In this document: positions 10,366-20,087 of the stretch, in pieces
Position numbering within the stretch: the first letter of the stretch is position 1
Layout: every line of letters begins with the position of its first letter
Assembly: GCF_902859945.1 (NCBI RefSeq)
Contig: NZ_CADIKL010000012.1
Coordinates: forward strand, 1 to 64,000
Direction of reading: 5' to 3'
Source of the DNA: Paraburkholderia caffeinitolerans
Lineage (GTDB): Bacteria; Pseudomonadota; Gammaproteobacteria; Burkholderiales; Burkholderiaceae
DNA: 64,000 bases
Position numbers and translations under genes: made by a program
The notes under the pieces: model-generated
What the model was told of the DNA's origin: nothing
The model's input: only the letters and a program-made list of their open reading frames with translations
Database searches by the model: none

Positions 10366-11322
10366 TCAGGCGCCCTTCGCCGCGTCGCGGCTCAACTGCG
10401 TCTCCTTCATGCCCGAGCGGTTCACGATAGTGAGCGCCGACGCGATCATCGAGCTCAGGTCGCTCATGTTGCCGGGCACGATCAGCGTATTGCCCTGCTT
10501 CGCGAGGTTGCCGAACGCCGTGACGTACTGCTCGGCCACCTTGAGATTGACCGCATCCATGCCGCCCTGCGCCTGGATCGAGTTGCCGATCTTCTGGATG
10601 GCCTGCGCATTCGCCTCGGCCACCGCAAGAATCGCCGCCGCCTGACCCTGTGCCTGGTTGATGGCGGCCTGCCTCTCGCCTTCCGACTTCTGGATCGCCG
10701 CCTCGCGCGCGCCTGCCGCGAGGTTGATCTGCTCCTGCTTGCGCCCCTCCGAAGCTGCGATCAGCGCGCGTTTTTCGCGCTCCGCCGTAATCTGCGCCTG
10801 CATGGCATGCAGAATTTCCTTCGGCGGCGTGAGGTCCTTGATCTCATAGCGCAGCACCTTCACGCCCCAGTTCGAGGCGGCCTCGTCGAGCGCCGACACA
10901 ATGCTGTGATTGATGAAATCGCGCTCCTCGAAGGTCTTGTCGAGTTCGAGCTTGCCGATCACCGAGCGCAGCGTGGTCTGGGAAAGCTGCGTGATGGCGA
11001 ACACGAAGTTGCTCGAGCCATACGAGGCCTTCATCGGGTCGGTTACCTGGAAGTACAGCACGCCGTCCACCTGGAGCTGCGTGTTGTCGCGCGTGATGCA
11101 GATCTGGCTCGGCACATCGAGCGGAATTTCCTTGAGCACGTGCTTGTAGGCCACGCGATCGACGAACGGCAGCACAATCGAGAGACCCGGTGTGAGCGTG
11201 GCATGGTAGCGGCCCAGCCGCTCGAGCACCCAGGCATGCTGCTGCGGCACGATCTTCATGGTCCTCGATATCAACACGACGACGATCACAAGCAGAATCA
11301 CCCCGACAATAGGCACTTGCAT
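10366..11322 (-). CDS. qmcA: SPFH/Band 7 membrane protein (stomatin/QmcA type)
   Basis: 318 residues. An N-terminal membrane anchor (VPIVGVILLVIVVVLI, about 3-18) is followed by the SPFH/Band 7 domain (IVPQQHAWVLERLGRYHATL through KDLTPPKEILHAM). Then comes a long Ala/Glu/Gln helical segment (about 185-255: RKQEQINLAAGAREAAIQ, GERQAAINQAQGQAAAIL) that forms the oligomeric ring wall. Such proteins make membrane microdomain cages. It is downstream of an NfeD-like gene on the same strand, with 33 bases between them, the usual partner arrangement (qmcA-ybbJ in E. coli). The QmcA name is by similarity of arrangement and length. Confidence 0.9.
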   Translation of the reverse strand: MQVPIVGVILLVIVVVLISRTMKIVPQQHAWVLERLGRYHATLTPGLSIVLPFVDRVAYKHVLKEIPLDVPSQICITRDNTQLQVDGVLYFQVTDPMKASYGSSNFVFAITQLSQTTLRSVIGKLELDKTFEERDFINHSIVSALDEAASNWGVKVLRYEIKDLTPPKEILHAMQAQITAEREKRALIAASEGRKQEQINLAAGAREAAIQKSEGERQAAINQAQGQAAAILAVAEANAQAIQKIGNSIQAQGGMDAVNLKVAEQYVTAFGNLAKQGNTLIVPGNMSDLSSMIASALTIVNRSGMKETQLSRDAAKGA

Positions 11323-11355
11323 ACGCTTCCCCCTTTGGCTTCGATTTGACTTCGT

Positions 11356-11841
11356 TCAGGCGTGGCGCGTGCCTTCTTGAGCACCGTGCACGCCTGGCGC
11401 CACGCTGCCGTCGCGCCTCGCTGCGACAACGAGGCAACTGCCCCGCACCGCCTTGATTTCATAGAGATGGGCGTCCTCCGGCTCGCCCGGCGCGAGCTCG
11501 ACGTCCCATTCGGCGCCGCGATACATCGTGCGCGCACGACCGTCGCGCCACTCGGCGACCGGGACAATCGAGCCGATGTCGAGATTCACACCCGGATCGG
11601 TCGACGCATCGACCATGCGCCGGCGCCGCCCGAACCGCGAGCGCCGCAGCGCGATCACAGCCACCAGCGCCACCAGCGCCGCAGCCACCATTTGGAGGTC
11701 GAGCGGCACGCCCAGCTCATAGGCCAGCACGCCCGCGAGGAAGCCGAGCGCGATCATCAGCAGATAGAACGTGCCAGTCATCAGCTCAGCCACGATCAGC
11801 ACACCCGCGCCGATCCACCAGAACAAACCATGCGGACCCAC
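11356..11841 (-). CDS. NfeD-family membrane protein (YbbJ-like)
   Basis: 161 residues from a GTG at 11839-11841, chosen because GGGAGG lies 5 bases upstream and the family's HGLFWWIGAGVLIVAELMTG follows at once. Two or three membrane helices occupy residues about 6-75, then a basic linker (RRSRFGRRRR), then the C-terminal NfeD OB-fold (GSIVPVAEWRDGRARTMYRG, WDVELAPG). NfeD proteins partner with SPFH proteins, here the downstream qmcA. The ribosome site begins only eight bases past a hairpin that looks like the ppsA terminator, and a promoter -10 is embedded in that hairpin. Confidence 0.88.
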   Translation of the reverse strand: MGPHGLFWWIGAGVLIVAELMTGTFYLLMIALGFLAGVLAYELGVPLDLQMVAAALVALVAVIALRRSRFGRRRRMVDASTDPGVNLDIGSIVPVAEWRDGRARTMYRGAEWDVELAPGEPEDAHLYEIKAVRGSCLVVAARRDGSVAPGVHGAQEGTRHA

Positions 11842-11855
11842 GTCGACCTCCCAAA

Positions 11856-11884
11856 GTAAAACACCCCGGATAGACCGGGGTGTT
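11856..11884 (-). terminator. Terminator of ppsA, immediately before nfeD
   Basis: Perfect 10-bp stem AACACCCCGG (11860-11869) / CCGGGGTGTT (11875-11884) with a 5-base loop. On the minus strand the 3' arm runs into TTTTAC. It lies about 115 bases past the ppsA stop and only some 20 bases before the nfeD start codon. Confidence 0.8.
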
Positions 11885-11890
11885 ATAGCA
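11882..11890 (-). promoter_or_regulatory. Extended -10 promoter of nfeD-qmcA, embedded in the ppsA terminator
   Basis: On the minus strand TGCTATAAC (TG-n extended -10, TATAAC at 11882-11887). Start of transcription would fall near 11875, inside or after the 5' arm of the terminator stem. A transcript from here could not form the hairpin, whereas readthrough from ppsA could. No clear -35 is seen, as expected for an extended -10 promoter. Confidence 0.5.
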
Positions 11891-11999
11891 CGAAGCTGAC
11901 ACTGTTTTCCGCAGCGTGCGAAGCAAGGCCTAAGCCGCCTCAACTACCACACGCCGCGCGCGCCGGGGCGGCGCGCAATGTCGGGTCAACAGGCGGGCA

Positions 12000-14399
12000 T
12001 TACTTCGCCTGCGACTTCGCGAGGGCCTGCCACGTATCGATGATCGTGTCGGGATTCAGCGACATCGACGCGATACCTTCGTCCGCGAGCCACTGGGCGA
12101 AGTCCGGATGATCGGACGGGCCCTGGCCACAGATGCCGACATACTTGTTCAGGCGCAGGCACGTTTCGATTGCGCGCTTGAGCATGAACTTCACGGCCGG
12201 ATCGCGTTCGTCGAAGTCGACGGCCAGCAGTTCCATGCCCGAGTCCCGGTCGAGGCCGAGCGTGAGCTGCGTGAGGTCGTTCGAGCCGATCGAGAAGCCG
12301 TCGAAGTACTGCAGGAATTCTTCGGCGAGGATCGCGTTCGACGGCACTTCGCACATCATGATGAGCTTGAGGCCGTTCACGCCGCGCTTCAGGCCGAACT
12401 TCTCGAGCAGGCCGACCACGCGCTCCGCCTGCTTGAGCGTACGCACGAACGGCACCATGATCTCGACGTTCGAGAGGCCCATCTCTTCACGCACGCGCTT
12501 GAGTGCGAGGCACTCCATTTCGAACGCCTGTGCGAAGTCCTCGGCCACGTAACGCGACGCGCCGCGGAAGCCCAGCATCGGGTTTTCCTCGTCCGGCTCG
12601 TAACGCGAACCGCCGATCAGCTTCTTGTACTCGTTCGACTTGAAGTCCGACAGACGCACGATGACAGGCTTCGGATAGAACGCCGCCGCGATCGTGGCGA
12701 TGCCTTCCGTGAGCTTGTCGACGTAGAACGCGCGCGGCGATGCGTGACCGCGTGCAACGCTTTCCACGGCCTTCTTCAGGTCCGCGTCGATGTTCGGGTA
12801 CTCGAGGATCGCCTTCGGGTGCACGCCGATGTTGTTGTTGATGATGAACTCGAGACGCGCGAGGCCAACACCTGCATTCGGCAGTTGCGAGAAGTCGAAC
12901 GCGAGCTGCGGATTGCCGACGTTCATCATGATCTTGACCGGAATCGCCGGCAGCTCGCCGCGCTGCACTTCGCTGACTTCGGTTTCGAGCAGACCGTCAT
13001 AGATGCGGCCTTCGTCGCCTTCCGCGCACGACACAGTCACCAGCGCGCCGTCTTTCAGCACGTCGGTTGCGTCGCCGCAGCCCACGACTGCCGGCACGCC
13101 CAGCTCACGCGCGATGATCGCTGCGTGGCAGGTACGGCCGCCACGGTTCGTGACGATGGCCGAAGCGCGCTTCATGACCGGCTCCCAGTTCGGGTCGGTC
13201 ATGTCGGCAACCAGCACGTCACCCGGCTGCACGCGTTCCATTTCAGACGGATCGTGAATCACCTTCACACGGCCCGCGCCGATCTTCTGGCCGATCGCGC
13301 GGCCTGTCGCCAGAACCTGCGACTGGCCCTTGAGCTTGAAGCGCTGCTCCGCCTTGCCCGCAGCCTGGCTCTTCACCGTCTCCGGACGTGCCTGGAGAAT
13401 GAAGATCTTGCCGTCCTGGCCGTCCTTGCCCCACTCGATGTCCATCGGACGCTGGTAGTGCTTCTCGATGATGACGGCGTACTTGGCCAACTCGATCACG
13501 TCTTCGTCGGTGATCGAGAAGCGGTTGCGCTGTTCGTGCGAGACGTCGACCGTCTTCACGCGGCCCGGCTCGCCCGGCTGCGTGAATTCCATCTTGATGA
13601 GCTTCGAGCCGATCGAGCGGCGGATGATCGCGGCCTTGCCCTGAGCGAGCGTGGTCTTGAAGACGTAGAACTCGTCCGGATTCACCGCGCCCTGCACGAC
13701 GGTCTCACCGAGGCCGTAGCTCGACGTGATGAAGACGGCGTCCTTGAAGCCCGATTCCGTATCCAGCGTGAACATCACGCCCGCGGCGCCACGATCCGAA
13801 CGGACCATGCGCTGCACGCCAGCCGACAGCGCGACTTCGGCGTGGGTGAAGCCCTTGTGGACGCGATAGGAGATGGCGCGGTCGTTGTAGAGCGACGCGA
13901 ACACGTGCTTCAGGCGATCGAGCACATCCTCGATGCCCACCACGTTCAGGTAGCTCTCCTGCTGGCCGGCGAACGAAGCGTCGGGCAGATCTTCGGCCGT
14001 AGCCGACGAACGCACGGCGAACGACAGCTCAGACGGCGAGCTGTTCTTGAGCGTCTCGAAGCCCGCGCGGATGTCTGCCTCCAGCTTCGGCTGCAGCGGC
14101 GCGTCAACGATCCATTGACGGATTTCCTTGCCCGCTTCGGCCAGCGCCTTGACGTCGTCGACATCGAGCGTTTCCAGGCGAGCGGCGATCCGTTCGGTCA
14201 GGTTGTTATGTTTCAGGAAGTCGCGGAAGGCGAGCGCGGTCGTCGCGAAGCCCGTGGGCACACGCACGCCAGCCTCAGCCAACTGGCTGATCATTTCGCC
14301 GAGCGAGGCGTTCTTGCCGCCCACAACCTCAACGTCGGTCATCCGCAACTGCTCGAACGGCACTACATAAGCCTGATCCTTGGCAACGGTGTTAGTCAT
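12000..14399 (-). CDS. ppsA: Phosphoenolpyruvate synthase
   Basis: 799 residues, full length. Makes PEP from pyruvate and ATP (with AMP and phosphate) for gluconeogenesis. The N-terminal nucleotide-binding domain opens [13 protein letters not shown]. The central swivelling domain has the phosphohistidine motif [15 protein letters not shown] near residue 420. The C-terminal PEP-binding barrel has [31 protein letters not shown] and the catalytic-cysteine region [13 protein letters not shown] start at the ATG at 14397-14399 with AGGGG upstream. The divergent neighbour ppsR encodes its regulatory kinase/phosphorylase, so the pair forms one functional unit. Confidence 0.97.
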   Translation of the reverse strand: MTNTVAKDQAYVVPFEQLRMTDVEVVGGKNASLGEMISQLAEAGVRVPTGFATTALAFRDFLKHNNLTERIAARLETLDVDDVKALAEAGKEIRQWIVDAPLQPKLEADIRAGFETLKNSSPSELSFAVRSSATAEDLPDASFAGQQESYLNVVGIEDVLDRLKHVFASLYNDRAISYRVHKGFTHAEVALSAGVQRMVRSDRGAAGVMFTLDTESGFKDAVFITSSYGLGETVVQGAVNPDEFYVFKTTLAQGKAAIIRRSIGSKLIKMEFTQPGEPGRVKTVDVSHEQRNRFSITDEDVIELAKYAVIIEKHYQRPMDIEWGKDGQDGKIFILQARPETVKSQAAGKAEQRFKLKGQSQVLATGRAIGQKIGAGRVKVIHDPSEMERVQPGDVLVADMTDPNWEPVMKRASAIVTNRGGRTCHAAIIARELGVPAVVGCGDATDVLKDGALVTVSCAEGDEGRIYDGLLETEVSEVQRGELPAIPVKIMMNVGNPQLAFDFSQLPNAGVGLARLEFIINNNIGVHPKAILEYPNIDADLKKAVESVARGHASPRAFYVDKLTEGIATIAAAFYPKPVIVRLSDFKSNEYKKLIGGSRYEPDEENPMLGFRGASRYVAEDFAQAFEMECLALKRVREEMGLSNVEIMVPFVRTLKQAERVVGLLEKFGLKRGVNGLKLIMMCEVPSNAILAEEFLQYFDGFSIGSNDLTQLTLGLDRDSGMELLAVDFDERDPAVKFMLKRAIETCLRLNKYVGICGQGPSDHPDFAQWLADEGIASMSLNPDTIIDTWQALAKSQAK

Positions 14400-14803
14400 A
14401 CAAGCCCCTAAGTGTGAAAAAAATTCACGATTGCGCAAGTGGGCTCGAACGCGAGCCGCCCATTGGAAGCGGATTCGCGCCTTGCGCAACCTGTTGGAGA
14501 AGCAATCGCCATAGCCCTGGGGCTAGCATCCAGCGTAAGGAAAAGCGGGGAGATGCGCGCGATTGCACGAAATTACCCGGAATCGCTGCAAATTGACGCC
14601 CGATTGAGCCACGATAAACTGCGGTTCGGCGCGATTGCACTGCAATTGCTTATCCAACAGGTTGCCGCTATTCTACCGTGCCGACTCTCGAAAATGTGTC
14701 TGTCGGCGAGAATCGCGCCTCAGGCCCGCTCCACAACGCTTCGGGGGCATCTTCCGGGCGTTTCCGCCCCCTCTGGTCCCACTTACACACGCAGCCTCAA
14801 CCG
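14400..14803. other. Divergent regulatory region ppsA / ppsR
   Basis: 404 bases without a credible gene. Next to ppsA there is a small palindrome GTGAA-N5-TTCAC (14414-14428) just upstream of the ribosome site, a possible operator. On the plus strand TTGACG (14593-14598) with TAAACT (14615-14620), 16 bases apart, is a plausible promoter for ppsR, giving a leader of roughly 180 bases. Nothing else is recognised. Confidence 0.45.
14593..14620 (+). promoter_or_regulatory. Candidate promoter of ppsR
   Basis: TTGACG at 14593-14598 and TAAACT at 14615-14620 with a 16-base spacer; five of six and four of six matches to the sigma-70 consensus. It is the best match in this divergent region, but the -10 is only fair. 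Confidence 0.35.
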
Positions 14804-15619
14804 ATGTCGCCTACCGTATTCATCGTCTCCGACGGTACCGGGATCACTGCCGAAACTTTCGCGCACTCGATCCTCTCGCAGTTCGACCAGAAATTCCGCC
14901 TCGTGCGCGTGCCGTTCATCGACTCGACGGACAAGGCCTACTCGACCGCCGAAAAGATCAACGAAGCCGCGGTGCACGAAGGCCGCCGGCCAATCGTCTT
15001 CACGACGCTGGTGGACAGCGACTCCAACGAGATCCTCAAGCGCTCGAACGCGCTCGTGCTCGACATGTTCCAGACCTTCGTGGAGCCGCTGGAGCAGGAG
15101 CTGGAGCTCAAGTCGAGCCACGCGATGGGCCGCGGCCACCAGAACGCCGACACAGACGAATACAAGAACCGCATCGAGGCCATCAACTTCTCGCTCGCGC
15201 ACGATGACGGCCAGTCCGACCGCAATCTGAACGACGCCGACGTGATCCTCGTGGGCGTGTCGCGCAGCGGCAAGACGCCGACCAGTCTTTATCTGGCGAT
15301 GCAGTACGGCGTGAAGGCAGCCAACTATCCGCTGATCCCGGACGACTTCGAACGCGCCAAGCTGCCCAATTCGCTGCTGCCGTATCGCGGGAAGATCTTC
15401 GGGCTCTCGATCGATCCGCAGCGTCTCACGGAAATCCGCAACGAGCGGCGGCCCGGCAGCAAGTACGCGGCACTGGAAAATTGCCGCTACGAAGTGAACG
15501 AAGCCGAGGCGATGATGCGGCGCGAAGGCATCAAGTGGCTCTCGTCGACGCACAAGTCCATTGAGGAAATCGCTACGACGATCTTGCAGGAAATCCGCCT
15601 CGACAAGCCGGTGTACTGA
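14804..15619 (+). CDS. ppsR: PEP synthetase regulatory protein (bifunctional kinase/pyrophosphorylase)
   Basis: 271 residues of the DUF299/PSRP family. It inactivates PEP synthase by ADP-dependent phosphorylation of a threonine next to the catalytic histidine and reactivates it by phosphate-dependent removal. Visible are the N-terminal VFIVSDGTGITAETFAHS, the P-loop GVSRSGKTPTS at about residues 151-161, and the C-terminal Arg/Glu-rich region with KWLSSTHKSIEEIA. I start at the ATG at 14804, since earlier in-frame codons carry no family sequence. The divergent ppsA gene is its target. Confidence 0.96.
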   Translation: MSPTVFIVSDGTGITAETFAHSILSQFDQKFRLVRVPFIDSTDKAYSTAEKINEAAVHEGRRPIVFTTLVDSDSNEILKRSNALVLDMFQTFVEPLEQELELKSSHAMGRGHQNADTDEYKNRIEAINFSLAHDDGQSDRNLNDADVILVGVSRSGKTPTSLYLAMQYGVKAANYPLIPDDFERAKLPNSLLPYRGKIFGLSIDPQRLTEIRNERRPGSKYAALENCRYEVNEAEAMMRREGIKWLSSTHKSIEEIATTILQEIRLDKPVY

Positions 15620-15640
15620 AGATCGCCCCGTGTAGAAACG

Positions 15641-15675
15641 AAAAAGGCCTGCTCGCTCGCGATGCAGGCCTTTTT
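15641..15675. terminator. Bidirectional terminator between ppsR and the convergent methyltransferase gene
   Basis: Inverted repeat AAAAAGGCCTG (15641-15651) / CAGGCCTTTTT (15665-15675) with a 13-base loop. A/T tracts on both sides give a U run in either direction, suiting the two convergent genes ppsR and the SPOUT methyltransferase. Confidence 0.88.
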
Positions 15676-15717
15676 GTTGCGTCAGCCACAAGGGCGTGAC
15701 TCAACGCCGAGCGACGC

Positions 15718-16503
15718 TCAGGGCGCGTGGCGCTGCTGACGGCATTGCTCGAAGAGGCATACGGCGGCGGCAGCCGCCACATTCAGGGACTCCATGCCGC
15801 CCGGCTGCGGAATCGTCACGCGCAGCGCAGCCGCGTCGCGCCACAGTTGCGAGACGCCCGCCCCCTCATTGCCGAAAACCCACGCCACCTGCCCCGTGAG
15901 ATCGCTCTCGTCGATGGCACGCGCGCCATGCGAATCGGTGATCACGACCGGCACGCGCAGCATGGCGATCAGCGCCTCGGGATCGACATTCTCGAAGACC
16001 TGCAGCAGGAAGTGCGCGCCCATCGCCGAGCGCAGCACCTTCGACGACCACGCGTAAGCAGTGCCCGGCGTGCAGAATACCTTGTCGACGCCTGCGGCCG
16101 CCGCGCTGCGCAGGATCGAGCCGACGTTACCCGCGTCCTGCAGGCCGTCGAGCACGAGACAGGTCGACTCGACCCGCTCTGGCAGATGCGCCTCGGGCAT
16201 GTCCACGAGCAGCAGCATGCCCACGCCGTGCACCACGTTCGAAAGCTGGCCAAAGAGCGCGTCGGGCAGCGTGATGACGCGGCGTTCGTCAACGCGCGCG
16301 ACGATCGCCTGCGCCTCTACATGCGCAAGCGCGCCTTCGGTCACGATGCAGTATTCGGGCTGCGTGCCGCCGTCGAGCCACGCGCTCGCGAGGTGAAAGC
16401 CCTCGAGCAGGGCCTGATGGCTGCGCCGCTGCTGGTGCGTCGAGCCGGCCAGCGCCTTCAGGCGCTTGTAGAGCGGATTGTCGCGCGAAGTAATGGCTTT
16501 CAC
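15718..16503 (-). CDS. TrmH/SpoU-family RNA 2'-O-methyltransferase
   Basis: 261 residues starting at a GTG at 16501-16503 (VKAITSRDNPLYKRLKAL). It has an N-terminal substrate-binding domain with LLEGFHLASAWLDGG, then the knotted SPOUT domain with the three class motifs: LVLDGLQDAGNVGSILRSA, VFGNEGAGVSQLW and IPQPGGMESLNVAAAAAV. It methylates a ribose in rRNA or tRNA; which nucleotide cannot be told from sequence. It follows rnhB by about 95 bases as the last gene of the long leftward run. A longer reading frame upstream overlaps rnhB and is not part of it. Confidence 0.92.
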   Translation of the reverse strand: MKAITSRDNPLYKRLKALAGSTHQQRRSHQALLEGFHLASAWLDGGTQPEYCIVTEGALAHVEAQAIVARVDERRVITLPDALFGQLSNVVHGVGMLLLVDMPEAHLPERVESTCLVLDGLQDAGNVGSILRSAAAAGVDKVFCTPGTAYAWSSKVLRSAMGAHFLLQVFENVDPEALIAMLRVPVVITDSHGARAIDESDLTGQVAWVFGNEGAGVSQLWRDAAALRVTIPQPGGMESLNVAAAAAVCLFEQCRQQRHAP

Positions 16504-16597
16504 GGGCGGGCCTGGCGATCTGAAAAAAGAAGGTTGAAAAAGACAACGGCGCCGCACGAAGCGACGCCGGATTGCGTGAAACGGAACATTACCCGAC

Positions 16598-17407
16598 TCA
16601 GGCTGATGCGAAGGCGTCGTCGTCCGGGGTGGCGGCCGTGTTTGCCGTCCTTGCCTCGCTCGCCGGCGCGAGACCATGCAACGCATACGCGTCGCGCACG
16701 GGCGCAAACGTGCGCCGGTGATGCACGCACGGGCCATGCTCGCGCAGCGCGGCCAGATGCTGCGCGGTGCCGTAGCCCGCGTGCGCATCGAAGCCATAGA
16801 CAGGAAACGCCTCGTGCAACTCCAGCAGCATGCGGTCGCGCGTGACCTTCGCGATGATCGACGCCGCCGAGATGCTGGGCACCAGCGCATCGCCGCCGAT
16901 CACGGCCTCGCTGCGCACCGGCAGCACCGGGCAGCGGTTGCCGTCGATTTTGGCGAGCGTGGGCGTCACGCTCAGCCCTTCCACGGCGCGCCGCATCGCC
17001 AGCATGGTCGCGTGCAGGATATTAAGCGAGTCGATCTCCTCGACACTCGCCGACGCCACGCACCATGCAAGCGCGCGCTCGATGATAAGGTCGTAGAGCG
17101 CTTCGCGCGCTTTCGCCGAGAGCGCCTTGGAATCGTCAAGACCGGCGATCGGACGCGCCGGATCGAGAATCACGGCGGCGGCCGTGACCGGACCGGCTAG
17201 CGGTCCGCGCCCAGCCTCGTCCACGCCACAGACGATGTCATCAGGCGACTCGAACAGCAGACCGGCCTGCTCCGCCCACTTTTGACGCGCCGCGCGTTTC
17301 TCGGCCGCGTTCGAAGGCGTTTTCGACGGTGCTTTGGATCCGGCTTGTGCCGCAGCTTTCGCCGCAGGCGCCTTCGCGCGTGTGCGCTTGATCGCGACTT
17401 CGGTCAT
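16598..17407 (-). CDS. rnhB: Ribonuclease HII
   Basis: 269 residues. Cleaves the RNA strand of RNA-DNA hybrids and removes single ribonucleotides from DNA. Catalytic [14 protein letters not shown] has Asp63 and Glu64; further family motifs are [14 protein letters not shown] and [10 protein letters not shown]. Compared with E. coli (about 198 residues) it has an N-terminal extension of roughly 55 residues rich in Ala, Lys and Ser, probably disordered, and a 20-residue acidic/Thr tail. The ATG at 17405-17407 overlaps the lpxB stop as ATGA, the normal lpxB-rnhB coupling. Confidence 0.96.
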   Translation of the reverse strand: MTEVAIKRTRAKAPAAKAAAQAGSKAPSKTPSNAAEKRAARQKWAEQAGLLFESPDDIVCGVDEAGRGPLAGPVTAAAVILDPARPIAGLDDSKALSAKAREALYDLIIERALAWCVASASVEEIDSLNILHATMLAMRRAVEGLSVTPTLAKIDGNRCPVLPVRSEAVIGGDALVPSISAASIIAKVTRDRMLLELHEAFPVYGFDAHAGYGTAQHLAALREHGPCVHHRRTFAPVRDAYALHGLAPASEARTANTAATPDDDAFASA

Positions 17408-18573
17408 GCCGGGCTCCTGCGGCGCTCCACGACGCTGGCGACCACCTCGGCCGCCCGCTCCGACATGTTCTGGCGCAGCGCATGGTGCATCTGCGTGAAC
17501 ACTTCGGTCAACGTGCGCCGGTTGGCCTCGTCGTGCAATTGCGTGAGCGTCGCGTCCGCGAGCGCCTCGGGCGTCGCGAAGTGCTGAAGGATCTCGGGCA
17601 CCACAAAGCGCCCAGCGAGAATGTTCGGCAGGCCGACATACGGCAGATAGCCCTGGCGGCGCATGATCTGCCCCGTGAGCCAAGGCACCTTGTACGAGAT
17701 GACCATCGGCTTCTTGAGCAGCGCCGCCTCGAGCGTAACCGTGCCGCTCTTGACGAGGATCGCGTCTGCGGCAGTCATCGCCATCTGCGACTGCCCGTCG
17801 ATGATCGTGAGCGCGAGGCCCTGGTGTGCGTTGGCGAGCTCTTGCAACTGTGCGTGGATCGCCGGCGTCGCCGCCGGCATCACGAAGCGCAAGCCCGGCT
17901 CGCGCTGCTGCATGATCTGCATCGCGTCGAAGAACGTCGGACCGATCAGGTTGATCTCGGAGCGGCGGCTGCCCGGCAGCACCGCAATGATCGGTCCGCT
18001 CTCCGACAGACCGAGCGCGCGTCGCGCGCCGGGCACATCGGGTTCGAGCGGGATGTCGTCGGCAAGCGGATGCCCCACGTAGGTCGCCGCCACGCCGGCT
18101 TTCTCGAGGATCGCCGGCTCGAACGGAAAGACGCAGAGCATGTGATCCACGGCCTTCTGGATCTTCTTGATGCGGCCGCCTCGCCATGCCCAGATCGACG
18201 GGCACACGAAATGAATCGTGGGAATACCCGCATCGCGCAGCGGGTGTTCGAGACCGAAGTTGAAATCGGGCGCGTCCACGCCGATGAAGACGTCGGGCGG
18301 ATCCGCGAGCAGTTGATGCTTGAGTTCGCCGCGAATGCGCAGGATCTCGGGAATATGCTTGAGCGCCTCGACATAGCCGCGCACGGTGAGCTTGTCCATC
18401 GGCCAGTGCGCCTCGAAACCGGCGGTCTGCATGCGCGGCCCGCCGATTCCGTAGTAGTGCGCACTATCCGGCAGCCTGCCGGTCAGCCCCTTGAGCAGCG
18501 ACGCCGCGAGCAGGTCGCCGGACGGCTCGCCGGCAACCATGGCAAGGCGCAACGGACGGGTTTGTAGCGCCAT
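17404..18573 (-). CDS. lpxB: Lipid-A-disaccharide synthase
   Basis: 389 residues, full length for the GT19 family. Joins UDP-diacylglucosamine to lipid X at the inner membrane, making the lipid A disaccharide. The N-terminus has [19 protein letters not shown], the middle VPFEP-like [15 protein letters not shown] and [12 protein letters not shown], and the nucleotide-binding C-terminal half [18 protein letters not shown] and [20 protein letters not shown]. Only three bases separate it from lpxA and it overlaps rnhB by four, so it is embedded in the lipid A operon. Confidence 0.97.
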   Translation of the reverse strand: MALQTRPLRLAMVAGEPSGDLLAASLLKGLTGRLPDSAHYYGIGGPRMQTAGFEAHWPMDKLTVRGYVEALKHIPEILRIRGELKHQLLADPPDVFIGVDAPDFNFGLEHPLRDAGIPTIHFVCPSIWAWRGGRIKKIQKAVDHMLCVFPFEPAILEKAGVAATYVGHPLADDIPLEPDVPGARRALGLSESGPIIAVLPGSRRSEINLIGPTFFDAMQIMQQREPGLRFVMPAATPAIHAQLQELANAHQGLALTIIDGQSQMAMTAADAILVKSGTVTLEAALLKKPMVISYKVPWLTGQIMRRQGYLPYVGLPNILAGRFVVPEILQHFATPEALADATLTQLHDEANRRTLTEVFTQMHHALRQNMSERAAEVVASVVERRRSPA

Positions 18574-18576
18574 CGG

Positions 18577-19365
18577 TTAGCGGATGATGCCGCGTTGCGA
18601 CTGCTCGACGAAATCGAGCAGCGCCTTCACGTGCGCGTCGCCGTCGCCACCCGCTTGCGCGAGCTCGGCGATCTGCACCTTCGCCTCTTCGAGCGACAGG
18701 CCATTCTTGTACAGCACACGATAGGCCGAGCGCAGCGCCGAGATCGCGTCGGGCGTAAAGCCGCGACGGCGCAGCCCTTCGACGTTGATGCCATGCGGCA
18801 CCGCCTTGTTGCCCGCGGCGACCACGAACGGCGGCACGTCCTGCACGAGCGCCGATGCGCCGCCCACCATCGAGTGCGCGCCGATGCGCACGAACTGATG
18901 CACGCCCGTCATGCCGCCGACGATCGCGAAATCGTCGACGATCACATGGCCCGCGAGCTGCGCGTTGCTCGACATGATCACGTTGTTGCCGAGCCGGCAG
19001 TCGTGACCCACGTGTACGTACGACATGATCCAGTTGTCGTCGCCGACGCTCGTGACGCCGGTGTCCTGCACCGTGCCCGTATGGATCGACGTGAACTCGC
19101 GAATGGTGTTGCGGTTGCCGATCACGAGCTTCGTGGGCTCGCCCTTGTACTTCATGTCCTGCGGACGGCCGCCGATGATCGCGTAATGGCCGATCATGTT
19201 GTCTTCGCCGATCGTCGTGTGGCCTTCCAGCACGCTGTGCGAGCCGACCTTGGTGCGTGCGCCGATGGTGACGTTGGCCCCGATCACCGCATACGGCCCG
19301 ATCTCCGCCGATTCATCGACTTGCGCGCCGGACTCGACGACCGCGGTGGGATGGATCCTGCTCAT
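18577..19365 (-). CDS. lpxA: UDP-N-acetylglucosamine acyltransferase
   Basis: 262 residues. Transfers 3-hydroxyacyl from ACP to UDP-GlcNAc, the first step of lipid A synthesis. The N-terminal two thirds is a left-handed beta-helix of hexapeptide repeats ([20 protein letters not shown] and on), with the catalytic histidine in [11 protein letters not shown] near residue 126. The C-terminal helical domain has [20 protein letters not shown]. It sits 43 bases after fabZ and three before lpxB, the usual fabZ-lpxA-lpxB order. Confidence 0.98.
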   Translation of the reverse strand: MSRIHPTAVVESGAQVDESAEIGPYAVIGANVTIGARTKVGSHSVLEGHTTIGEDNMIGHYAIIGGRPQDMKYKGEPTKLVIGNRNTIREFTSIHTGTVQDTGVTSVGDDNWIMSYVHVGHDCRLGNNVIMSSNAQLAGHVIVDDFAIVGGMTGVHQFVRIGAHSMVGGASALVQDVPPFVVAAGNKAVPHGINVEGLRRRGFTPDAISALRSAYRVLYKNGLSLEEAKVQIAELAQAGGDGDAHVKALLDFVEQSQRGIIR

Positions 19366-19408
19366 TCGTCCTGGCTCTCCAATTCTGTTGCCGTACTGGC
19401 GCGCCTTA

Positions 19409-19870
19409 CTACGCCGCGTCCATTTTCTTGACGGTGCACATGAGTTCCGCCTCGCAGGCGACGGCGCCTTCCACTTCGGCTACGGCCTTGAACTTCCAGA
19501 TGCCGCGCATGTAGCGCTCGAACGTCACGTTCAGGATGAGTTGATCGCCGGGTTCGACCACGCGCTTGAAGCGCGCACCGTCGATGCCGACGAAGTAGTA
19601 CAGCGTGTTCTCGAAGTCCTGCTCCTCTTCCGAAAAGGTGAGGAGCGCGGCCGTTTGCGCCAGCGCTTCAAGAATCATCACGCCGGGCATGACCGGGCGC
19701 TGGGGGAAATGGCCCTGGAAAAAAGGCTCATTGACGGTCACGTTCTTCAACGCCTTGATGCTCTTGTGCGGCACGATTTCGGTGACCCGGTCCACCATCA
19801 GGAACGGATAGCGATGCGGAAGCAGCGTGAGGATCTTGTGGATGTCGAAGTTGAGTTTTTCGATGTTCAT
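19409..19870 (-). CDS. fabZ: 3-hydroxyacyl-[ACP] dehydratase
   Basis: 153 residues. A hot-dog-fold dehydratase of fatty acid synthesis; it competes with LpxA for 3-hydroxymyristoyl-ACP, which explains its place in the lipid A operon. The catalytic His54 and Glu68 are in [33 protein letters not shown] is the N-terminal family signature. I use the ATG at 19868-19870; a longer in-frame extension lacks similarity. About 217 bases separate it from lpxD, more than in the rest of the cluster. Confidence 0.97.
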   Translation of the reverse strand: MNIEKLNFDIHKILTLLPHRYPFLMVDRVTEIVPHKSIKALKNVTVNEPFFQGHFPQRPVMPGVMILEALAQTAALLTFSEEEQDFENTLYYFVGIDGARFKRVVEPGDQLILNVTFERYMRGIWKFKAVAEVEGAVACEAELMCTVKKMDAA

Positions 19871-20087
19871 GGTGTTTCTACTCACGCTGTAATTGCGTGT
19901 GACTGTCGAATGCAATGTCTGAAGTGCCAGGGATACCGAAGCCCGGCTCCCGCGGTACCTCAACGGCCCGCGCTTCTGGCGCAGTATGCGCCATGTGCGA
20001 CACTTCGTGCATGCGGATTGCCCCGGGTCACGCTGACCGAGTCAAGCTGACCGGGGCTCTTGACGCCCAGGCGTTGAACCTGCCTTG

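Noticed and set aside
10334..10376. Inverted repeat AGGGCGC / GCGCCCT between smpB and qmcA
   Set aside because: Arms are short, the loop is about 29 bases, there is no U run and one arm lies inside the qmcA coding end; not a convincing terminator.
12108..14411. A 767-codon open frame antisense to ppsA
   Set aside because: Typical mirror frame of a high-GC gene: rich in Arg, His, Asp, Val with no domain, and ppsA on the other strand is unmistakable.
16598..18205. A 535-residue fusion extending RNase HII upstream
   Set aside because: The extra N-terminal part is lpxB read in the wrong frame; the ATGA overlap at 17404-17407 gives a normal RNase HII start.
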